Assembly: GCA_900756035.1 (NCBI GenBank)
Contig: CAAEIR010000404.1
Location: 1 to 5,049, forward strand
Source: an uncultured Anaerostipes sp.
GTDB taxonomy: Bacteria > Bacillota > Clostridia > Lachnospirales > Lachnospiraceae
Reading direction: 5' to 3'
Length of the DNA stretch: 5,049 bases
A program made the translations under genes and the position numbers. Position 1 is the first letter of the stretch. Each line of letters begins with the position of its first letter. Of the stretch, positions 1 to 5,049 are shown one piece after another. The notes under the pieces are model-generated. The model had not been told where the DNA came from, did not search any database, and worked only from the letters and a program-made list of their open reading frames with translations.

Positions 1-60
1 AATTGACGTGGAGTATAATAATCATTGGTAAGGTTAGTTAGTCGCATAATTAATTATACC
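1..60. other. Non-coding left edge, no gene seen
   Basis: These AT-rich bases hold no supportable gene. The only GTAA on the plus strand between the window start and tnpC lies at 28-31 and is the sole visible candidate for the tnpC-side end of the IS66 element. Its following bases (GTAAGGTTAG) agree poorly with the other end (GTAAACGTCA) beyond the first four. TTGACG at 3-8 resembles a -35 box but has no properly spaced -10 partner, so I do not call a promoter. Confidence 0.4.
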
Positions 61-98
61 AAAAAATCGCTGAAGTCTCACGACCTCAGCGATTTTTT
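61..98. terminator. Strong bidirectional rho-independent terminator hairpin
   Basis: Arms at 61-73 (AAAAAATCGCTGA) and 86-98 (TCAGCGATTTTTT) are perfectly complementary over 13 bp. After one A/C mismatch the stem continues with GTC (75-77) and GAC (82-84) around a TCAC loop. A run of seven T follows on the plus strand and six on the minus strand, so it can stop transcription from both sides. On the minus strand it lies 16 bases past the tnpC stop and would end the IS66 transcript. On the plus strand it could serve a gene beyond the left edge. Whether it belongs to the element or to the host depends on the unresolved IS end. Confidence 0.85.
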
Positions 99-114
99 TG
101 TTTGGGGAGTTTTT

Positions 115-1744
115 TTACAGCCCCGGTTTATGACATTTTGCGGGAAGCCGTTCTGACCAGGGCAGCAGTGCTTCCAGATTTGATGTCTGTATATTTCCTT
201 TTTCGTCCATATACCTGGGCATCTCTTCCAGCAGATACTTGAAATAGGAATACGGGTTCAAGTCGTTCAGCTTTGCTGTCTCAGATATACTGTAAACAAT
301 TGCACTGGCCTGTGCCCCTCTGATAGAATTTATGAGAACCCAGTTCTTTTTTCCTACGCAGAATGTGCGGATGCTGCGTTCTGAAGCCGAATTATCCATT
401 GGTACTTCTCCATCTGCCAGGAATACTTTCAGGTATTTTTCCTGATTGACACTGTAACGCAGACCTTCAGTCGTTTTTCCCTTCAGCAGACAGCTGGTAT
501 CAGCAAGACGTTCCTTTACCCACTTGAAATATTCCTCAACCAATGGCTTGATTGAGACCTTCCTTTCTTTCAGACGTTCTGCGCAGGACATTTCTTTAAG
601 CGTGTCCTCCAGCTTATAGATTGTTCCAATCCGGGCCAGTGCCTGATAGGCGGTTGACTGTTTGACTGCTTCCGGATTGCTTTTTCCCATTGCCTTTACG
701 GCATCTGCATAATCCCTGCGCGCATGGACCCAGCAGTTCGCATTTATGACTCCGGCAAGTTCCCGGCCCACTTTATGATACTGCTCAAGACCATCCGTAA
801 CCAGTATTCCTTGAAAATCCTTATAGAATTCCAGGGGATGCCCACTGTTTCTAGTCTTCTGGTATTCATACAGGACAATCGGCCTGTCTGTGTACATCTC
901 CCCGGAACGATGGACCCACATGTAGCTTTTGCTTCCGGCACTCCGGCCATCATGGATGGCTTCCACAGGGGTCTCATCAGCCTGGTTGACATGGTATTCC
1001 AAAAGCTTTGTACGCAGGTAATCATACAGAGGGGATAAATAACGTTCCGAACAGCGGATGACCCAGTTAGCCATTGTCTGGCGGGATATATTCACACCAT
1101 TCCTCTGGAATTCCTGCTCGATCCGGTACAAAGGCAGCGAATTCACATATTTGGCATTCATGATAGCTGCACCTAAAGACGGCGTAAGGATACTGTTGCG
1201 CAAAAGATCCTTGGGACGGTCCCCACGAAGGAATTCATCCTGATGGCCGCCATCCGTACCCACATATACATGCACTTTATGGTTTTCAACTGTCCAACTG
1301 TCCATGACGCAGGCTCATAACGGAGACGCTTGTATTCCTCCGCCGGCATTTCACGCCAGTTCCCTTCACCGAATACCTCATTGAGCTGTTTTTCTGCAAC
1401 ATCATGGTCATGCATTTCTTCCGAGAAATCCTTAAGGTCAGCCTCCCGTTTGCCTTTCTGCTTTTTACTCCGCTCTTTCTGGGGCAGCACCTCTTCCAAC
1501 TCCGGTTCTCCGGCATCTTCGGAATAATACTCAGCTTCATTGAAAAAAGAAAGCTGTCCGTCCAGTTCTGACATTTTTCCGTATGGCGCCCAAAACGCTC
1601 CTGGTTTGCCACTCTTATCTGCTCGATCAGGTTTTCCAGGTTCCCGTTCATCCTCTCCATTTGCTCCTGTATGGCAAGAACCATAAGCATCAGCTCCTGT
1701 TTGCTGCATTTATTCAGTTCATCAACCGTGTACTTCCTGCCCAT
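115..1744 (-). pseudogene. tnpC: IS66 transposase TnpC, two frame lesions
   Basis: This is the DDE transposase of the IS66 element, which would cut and join the element's ends. The start ATG at 1744 has AAGGAG (1760-1755) ten bases upstream. Three consecutive frames make up one protein. The first (1744 to about 1575) begins MGRKYTVDEL, has a leucine-zipper-like N-terminus and reaches GRHTEK. The second (about 1574 to 1304) starts MSELDGQLSF and runs to EPASWTV. The third (about 1303 to 115) carries the catalytic core and ends LLPWSERLPAK..., the normal IS66 C-terminus. The joins are an A5 tract, one A short, at 1578-1574, and an 8-bp tandem duplication at 1303-1288. Repaired, it would be about 540 residues, a normal family length. 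The DDE residues appear intact: D in NQADETP, D in LVTDGLEQ and E in NSASERSIR (about 254, 315 and 453). The zinc-finger cysteines of many IS66 transposases are absent, as I recall for Clostridia relatives. As it stands no full-length transposase can be made. Confidence 0.9.
1288..1303 (-). repeat. 8-bp tandem duplication that breaks tnpC
   Basis: The plus strand reads AACTGTCC twice in direct succession (1288-1295 and 1296-1303); on the coding strand this is GGACAGTT twice. Removing one copy gives TCA TGG ACA GTT GAA AAC CAT (SWTVENH) and rejoins the two tnpC frames exactly. Eight bases change the frame, so this is a replication-slippage type insertion. It also creates a chance ATG at 1305 that makes the downstream part look like a separate gene. 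Confidence 0.9.
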
Positions 1745-2020
1745 AAATTTATGACTCCTTTATATCTCCCATTATACTACACCTGGGGGAAAAGGGCGAA
1801 TCCTGACAAAAGGGCTGTCCGTCTTTCTGCCGATAGATAAAACTGATGGAAGCAGACAGGAAGCGTAGGAAATATAGAATTGTCAAAGTACAGAAGCTGT
1901 GGCCCGGAAGGGCTCCAAAGCGAAAGAACGGCAGCAAGGCTGCCTTCTTAGGTGTGGGAACAGGCTGATAGAAGCTGTATAAAACAGGTCATAAAACTTC
2001 TCTGTTTTGCACAATCTTTT
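1745..2020 (-). other. tnpB-tnpC spacer, no convincing gene
   Basis: These 276 bases separate tnpB from tnpC. A 62-codon open frame (1937-1749) has no visible ribosome binding site or recognisable family and is not called. The spacer contains a perfect hairpin, GGCAGC/GCTGCC with a 3-base loop (1930-1944), and a smaller GCCC/GGGC hairpin (1902-1913). On the minus strand TATAAT occurs at 1776-1771, about 27 bases before the tnpC start, without a good -35 at 17 bases. This might be a weak internal promoter for tnpC. The tnpC ribosome binding site AAGGAG lies at 1760-1755. Confidence 0.45.
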
Positions 2021-2377
2021 TCAGTAAACTTTTGTTGGATGGACTTCCTTTATCTTAGGATCGAGCGGATTTAATCCCAGCATCAGGATACGGAACTGCT
2101 CCTGTGTAATGTCAGCCGCTTCCTGTGTTGTTCTCGGCCATGCAAGGGAGCCGTCCTTAAATCTTTTATATAACAGCAGGAAGCCGCTGCCCATCCAGAG
2201 CAGTCCCTTCATGCGGTCTGAACGTCTGCCGCAGAACAGGAAAAGAGTTCCCTTTTCAAAAGGATTCAGATCGTATTGGGAACCAATAATCTGTGCGAGT
2301 CCGTCAATTCCTTTACGCAGATCAACGAAGCCGCATGCCAATACCACACGCCGGATTCCACCGGCGTCCTCAAGCAT
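2021..2377 (-). CDS. tnpB: IS66 accessory protein TnpB (Orf2), intact
   Basis: This 118-residue protein is the IS66 Orf2/TnpB accessory protein (PF05717 type), needed with TnpA for efficient IS66 transposition; its biochemical role is poorly known. The family signature is clear: VVLACGFVDLRKGIDGLA near the N-terminus, then FEKGTLFLFCGRRSDRMKGL, then GSGFLLLYKRFKDGSLAWPR and EQFRILMLGL. The length is normal and the frame is uninterrupted. The ATG at 2377 overlaps the end of tnpA by 8 bases (ATGCTTGA holds both the tnpB start and the tnpA stop), so the genes are probably translationally coupled. A GGGAGG motif six bases upstream supports this start. It is the only undamaged gene of the element. 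Confidence 0.95.
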   Translation of the reverse strand: MLEDAGGIRRVVLACGFVDLRKGIDGLAQIIGSQYDLNPFEKGTLFLFCGRRSDRMKGLLWMGSGFLLLYKRFKDGSLAWPRTTQEAADITQEQFRILMLGLNPLDPKIKEVHPTKVY

Positions 2378-2752
2378 GGGGCGCCTCCCGCAGGATTTTA
2401 TCCAACAACCGATCTGAAACTTCGTTAGACAGTGCTATAGTTGCACTGGAAGTTTTAATAATTACTGCTGGCTGGAAAACAAAGGAGCCTTCCGGATTCA
2501 GTTGTGGCGTCATGGACAATTCGGCAAAAGTGACTGCTCTTTTCTCCGGCGCAGCAGGAAGGAAAACATTCCTGTCATTCATCTGGCTGTAAACTTCCCT
2601 GCGGACTTTCCTGAGCCAGTAGTAATAGGCATTTTTTGAACCCCATTTTCCTCCATCCATTGTTTGGCCGTCTGTGCTTCAGGGCGGCTTTGGCACTGTT
2701 TGATAATCAGTTTCCAGTGATTGAGGCGAACCTCATGAGTACATAAATCCAA
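2370..2752 (-). pseudogene. tnpA: IS66 accessory protein TnpA, out of frame at an A6 tract
   Basis: This is the small helix-turn-helix protein encoded first in IS66 elements. The start is TTG at 2752 (MDLCTHEVRLNHWK...), chosen because AGGAGG (2766-2761) ends exactly eight bases upstream; the ATG directly after the AGGAGG is followed at once by a stop. The frame from TTG runs through QWMEENGVQK. The conserved continuation NAYYYWLRKVRRE lies in another frame, read from 2633 downward. The join is an A6 run (2637-2632 on the minus strand), where A7 would restore a 127-residue protein ending REAPHA. The family normally has this tryptophan/YYYWLRK arrangement, so the two frames clearly form one gene. 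It may be a one-base deletion or a slippage-prone site. An internal in-frame ATG at 2660 would give only the C-terminal part without the DNA-binding region. Confidence 0.8.
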
Positions 2753-2764
2753 CTTTACATCCTC

Positions 2765-2800
2765 CTTGAAAAAACTTGTAGTTTTTTGTGTTTTTTCAAG
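2765..2800 (-). promoter_or_regulatory. tnpA leader hairpin touching the ribosome binding site
   Basis: On the minus strand CTTGAAAAAAC (2800-2790) is perfectly complementary over 11 bp to GTTTTTTCAAG (2775-2765), with a 14-base loop. The same 3' arm can instead pair with a second A-run: AAAAAACT (2787-2780) with AGTTTTTT (2776-2769), 8 bp around a 3-base loop. The two folds exclude each other. The larger stem takes the first two bases of the AGGAGG of tnpA (2766-2761). Such a leader could weaken tnpA translation on long transcripts entering from outside, a protection known from other insertion sequences. The pairing is seen; the role is inferred. Confidence 0.55.
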
Positions 2801-2828
2801 TTTGCCATAGAATCCAGAAAATATCTAG

Positions 2829-2848
2829 GCGCATGGATTGACGTTTAC
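2829..2848 (-). repeat. Probable IS66 terminus, tnpA side
   Basis: Read inward on the minus strand the sequence begins GTAAACGTCAATCCATGCGC. IS66 termini usually begin with GTAA. The position lies about 95 bases before the tnpA start, and the adjoining host-type reading frame stops within it. I found no good inverted partner in the bases beyond tnpC, so the terminal repeat is not proven by a pair. Confidence 0.5.
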
Positions 2849-2973
2849 GATTGAAGAGAAGTGTTCTCCCCATCATCATAAGCTTCCACAACCGTTTCCA
2901 GTAATTCCTCTGAGATTGCATTTTTATCATAGTCCGGTTTCCCGGCGTGCCAAGTTCTCTTTGTTTTACCCAT
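2845..2973 (-). pseudogene. Short gene cut by the IS66 insertion, 42 codons left
   Basis: This frame begins at ATG 2973 with GGAG (2985-2982) eight bases upstream; an adjacent ATG at 2976 is the alternative. It encodes MGKTKRTWHAGKPDYDKNAI followed by an acidic amphipathic segment (SEELLETVVEAYDDGENTS) and ends LQS. The basic N-terminus followed by a predicted helix resembles the beginning of small helix-turn-helix proteins found in Lachnospiraceae, where further helices would come next; that likeness is from memory and tentative. The TAA stop (2847-2845) lies inside the GTAA terminus of the IS66 element, so the original protein was probably longer and was truncated by the insertion. The rest is not seen near the window's left edge. 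No function is assigned. Confidence 0.55.
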
Positions 2974-3024
2974 CATCACCACTCCATCTTATTAAATCAT
3001 TACAATCTATATATTCAGCCACAA

Positions 3025-3053
3025 AGAGAGGCCGATTCTCATCGGCTATCTCT
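3025..3053 (-). terminator. Hairpin directly after the nucleotidyltransferase gene
   Basis: On the minus strand the stem is AGAGA, a short internal loop, then GCCGAT, loop GAGA, ATCGGC and TCTCT (3053 down to 3025). It begins at the last base of the gene's TAA stop and is followed by only a short, mixed T-rich stretch (TTGTGG), so it is a weak or partial rho-independent terminator. It separates the dead nucleotidyltransferase gene from the truncated short gene. Confidence 0.6.
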
Positions 3054-4294
3054 TATAAAATATCATACTTTTTCAGAAGTTCAATCCGGCGTTTGCTAAG
3101 CTTCATACTTTCAGCTGCTAAATTACCACCATTTGCTTTGTTATGAACTAGGAATCTACCCCAACGCTTTATCCAGTAGATTGGGAGAAGTCAAGGCTTT
3201 TCTTGAAGTTCAGGATGGATTCTTGACATCCATGATTTACTTGGGAAAATAGTATATAATAGTGTCTTATACTTTGATTTCGTAGTATCATCACGGTGGC
3301 TCAATGCTGCACCAGTCATTTGAACAGCAGTTTTTTGTGCCTGGGTTGCATTACCAAAAACACCACAATCCAATATTTCGCTCAAAAGTTCATCTGGACA
3401 ATTTGACTCTGTTAGCATATCCATTTGAAAAATCAAGATATTGATTACCAATGTAAATTAAATCTGAAAAAATTCATCTGCTTTCAGTTCTGACAAAATA
3501 TGATGCAAATATGTCCAGTTACATTCTGCTCCATACTTCTCAGCATAAAGTAAAATATCTACGACCTGACATATTCCAAACCCACCAGTTGAAAGATGTT
3601 TAAATGCATGTAGAATCAAAAACAACATATGATCTGTATGTCCCATGGTCGTGACTTGAACACCATCAATTATCTCTTCATGACAACTCATAAAAACGTT
3701 TTGAAAACAGTCCTTCAGTTGCCTGAGCCACCTATATTCATGACCAATGGGATTTATATGAACTTCAATGCTTAATCCGGTCTGTCCGCTATAAAAAGTT
3801 ATCTCCTGCACATCTTCTAGCAGTGCAGGTGTGACATTCTTATTTTCAGGGATATGCCCGTTTGCCACAAGAATCTTTTCTGCATGTTTATACTCCGACT
3901 TACGAATCAGTATGTCCTCATCACCAGAAGGACGGTGATCGCAATATTCACCATAAAGTTGGCGGTATATTATTCCATTCATTACAATTGGATGAATATC
4001 CGACTTAAGAAATTCCTTGTAAAGAACCAAAAACGCTTCTGTCCTTCATGTCTGTCCCGCAACGATAGACATTGTCTCAAATGTAAGTTGTTGATATATC
4101 GGCAAATCTGTAAAACTTTCGTCTTCAGACATTTTTTCAAAGACCAATGCAAGTACATTGTGTGCTCTCGCTAAAGATAAAACTGTATTCCATTCGTCCT
4201 GATGTAAAGAGCAACCCATAACTGTGATATGATGGATGCTGCTAGAAAGCAGTTCCAGGAAAATCTTTTCTGGTGTAATCAATTTTTCTGTCAT
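3053..4294 (-). pseudogene. NTP_transf_5 nucleotidyltransferase, multiply disrupted
   Basis: The gene would encode a nucleotidyltransferase-family protein (PF14907 type), common in exopolysaccharide and surface-glycan loci; its substrate is unknown. The start ATG 4294 (MTEKLITPEKIFLELL) follows a GAGGGGGG ribosome binding site. One frame spans 414 codons to a natural TAA at 3053, near the family's usual length. Visible family features are NGIIYRQLYG then HRPSGDEDILI with acidic residues at about 125-127, IEVHINPIG with E at about 177, HAFKHLSTGGFG at about 230-240, and the C-terminus KLSKRRIELLKKYDIL. Lesions are TGA at codon 83 (4048-4046) between GQT and RTEAF; TAA at codon 279 (3460-3458) within a short frame-shifted segment; and TGA at codon 368 (3193-3191), where KP*LLPIYW suggests a lost tryptophan. 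It is 72 bases downstream of the acyltransferase gene and probably once shared its transcript. Reading it as three separate genes would be wrong. Confidence 0.88.
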
Positions 4295-4366
4295 GTATAT
4301 CCCCCCTCTCTCTACTTTTCTACTGCTCACTTAATTTTAAATAGTATTGTATCTATCCGGTTCTGT

Positions 4367-5049
4367 TTAGTATGTTATAAACATTTTTCCATATTTACCG
4401 CCAAACTTAATAACCAAGGCAGATACAACATACGAAACAATAAATAATAACAGCCATATCAAAGTTGAACTCATTGCTGAAGTTGGTAATGTAGTCAGAG
4501 CAAAATAATCATTGATCCATTCATGCACAAGAAATATACCAAACATATTACCTGCTATCGTACTCACCATTTTCTCTGCTTTATTTGATACTTTCAAATT
4601 TAAAATAGTCAAAAATACACTTAAACTCCATACAATAATAATAGGAGCATCATATAAATATTCTGAATTCATTTTACCAAGTCTAACAAAACAAATTTGA
4701 TATTGAAGATATATAGCTATAATAGAAAATACTATACACCATATTCCCACACGTTTTTCGGAAAGAAGTGTTCTTTTTCTATTGCCTTCCTTGAGCAAAC
4801 GAACACAATATCCTAAAAAGAAATAAAACATCCATGTCCAAAGTCTCCATCTTTGAGGCACATTTGCTTGGATAAAATATCCACCATTATATATCTGATA
4901 CAATGAAACAAAATGAATGAAAATGCAGATTAATCCAAGCGATATTGTTAATAAAACTATATTCTTTTTAATTCTATTAAAGCCAAATAAAAGTATTGTA
5001 TAAATTACGACAAAGGTAAATAAAAACCATGTTGGCACAATATAATGTC
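4367..5049 (-). CDS. Acyltransferase-3 family membrane protein, 5' end missing
   Basis: The C-terminal 226 residues of an integral membrane O-acyltransferase (PF01757 type) are present; the frame stays open to the right edge (HYIVPTWFLF...), so the start lies outside. About seven hydrophobic helices are visible, among them PTWFLFTFVVIYTILLF, IVLLTISLGLICIFIHFV, WTWMFYFFLGYCVRLL, VGIWCIVFSIIAIYLQY, APIIIVWSLSVFLTIL, AGNMFGIFLVHEWI and TLIWLLLFIVSYVVSALVI. The GNMFGIFLVHEW helix matches the family's conserved late S/N-FGIYLxHP-like segment. Such proteins acetylate or succinylate sugars of surface polysaccharides, which fits the adjacent nucleotidyltransferase gene. The stop TAA is at 4369-4367. 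No frame damage is seen in this part. The usual catalytic histidine of the family lies near the N-terminus, outside the window. Confidence 0.8.
   Translation of the reverse strand, partial: HYIVPTWFLFTFVVIYTILLFGFNRIKKNIVLLTISLGLICIFIHFVSLYQIYNGGYFIQANVPQRWRLWTWMFYFFLGYCVRLLKEGNRKRTLLSEKRVGIWCIVFSIIAIYLQYQICFVRLGKMNSEYLYDAPIIIVWSLSVFLTILNLKVSNKAEKMVSTIAGNMFGIFLVHEWINDYFALTTLPTSAMSSTLIWLLLFIVSYVVSALVIKFGGKYGKMFITY

Larger units (their letters stand above)
28..2848 (-). mobile_element. IS66-family insertion sequence, decayed (tnpA-tnpB-tnpC)
   Basis: Three minus-strand genes in the diagnostic IS66 order are present: a small helix-turn-helix accessory protein (TnpA), a small TnpB and a large DDE transposase (TnpC). 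tnpA and tnpB overlap by 8 bases; tnpC follows after 276 bases. The tnpA-side end is placed at 2848 because the minus strand there reads GTAAACGTCA, GTAA being the usual IS66 terminus, and because the neighbouring short gene is cut at that point. The tnpC-side end is uncertain: 28 is the only GTAA available and gives about 2.8 kb, a normal IS66 length, but the inverted-repeat match is weak and the adjacent 8-mers (AATCATTG and GATTGAAG) do not form a target duplication. tnpA and tnpC both contain frame lesions, so the copy is probably not autonomous. Family identity is certain; the boundaries are inference. Confidence 0.85.

Noticed and set aside
724..1038. Plus-strand and alternative-frame open frames over tnpC (such as 724-1038, 744-1025, 1058-1243, 1330-1527, 1583-1840)
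   Set aside because: They lie opposite or out of phase to a recognisable transposase, have no family resemblance, and are expected shadows of it.
115..1305. Separate transposase gene starting at ATG 1305
   Set aside because: The ATG is a by-product of the frame; the residues MDSWTVENH continue the upstream EPASWTV frame once the 8-bp duplication is removed, and no ribosome binding site is seen.
1749..1937. 62-codon minus-strand frame in the tnpB-tnpC spacer
   Set aside because: No ribosome binding site, no recognisable domain and an odd composition; treated as spacer.
1892..1978. Direct repeat AGAAGCTGT at 1892-1900 and 1970-1978
   Set aside because: Only nine bases with no periodic context; chance occurrence is likely and no array is formed.
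2838..3146. 102-codon plus-strand frame between the IS and the nucleotidyltransferase
   Set aside because: It overlaps, on the opposite strand, the nucleotidyltransferase C-terminus, its terminator hairpin and the short truncated gene, and resembles no family.
3053..4294. Reassigned TGA codon (TGA as tryptophan) in the nucleotidyltransferase gene
   Set aside because: A TAA and frame lesions also interrupt it, TGG is used for tryptophan in the same gene and its neighbours, and tnpA ends at TGA.
4367..5038. Complete 223-residue gene starting at GTG 5038
   Set aside because: The frame stays open to the right edge with sensible residues, the family is normally longer, and no ribosome binding site is visible; it is a 5'-truncated view.

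Overview
The window comes from a low-to-medium GC Firmicute, most likely a gut Clostridia/Lachnospiraceae-type bacterium. This rests on the kind of IS66 proteins, the strong AGGAGG-type ribosome binding sites, and the nucleotidyltransferase and acyltransferase genes. All recognised genes lie on the minus strand, so the genetic order runs from high to low coordinates.

Right part (about 3050-5049, clearly AT-rich): the 3' part of a multi-pass acyltransferase-3 family membrane protein enters from beyond the right edge. It is followed after 72 bases by a gene for a PF14907-type nucleotidyltransferase (NTP_transf_5). That gene is dead. Its reading frame is recognisable from 4294 to 3053, but it carries two in-frame TGA codons and a pair of opposite frame lesions that expose a TAA. 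A hairpin sits just after its natural stop. Genes of these two families are typical of cell-surface or exopolysaccharide loci. Next comes a short gene (2973-2845) of which only 42 codons remain.

Left part (about 28-2848, visibly richer in GC): an IS66-family insertion sequence with tnpA, tnpB and tnpC in the usual order. The short gene runs into the element, whose apparent GTAA terminus supplies its TAA stop. TnpB is intact. tnpA is out of frame at an A6 tract. tnpC is out of frame twice, once at an A5 tract and once at a perfect 8-bp tandem duplication. The element is therefore probably unable to move by itself, unless the two A-tract shifts are bypassed by slippage; the 8-bp duplication has no such rescue. 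A hairpin abuts the tnpA ribosome binding site. A strong bidirectional terminator hairpin (61-98) lies beyond tnpC. The distal end of the element could not be placed firmly, because no matching inverted repeat or 8-bp target duplication was found.

I see no CRISPR array, RNA gene, defence system or clearly new system. The interest lies in reading the decay: at least seven separate inactivating changes across four adjacent genes, suggesting a surface-polysaccharide locus that is no longer under selection.
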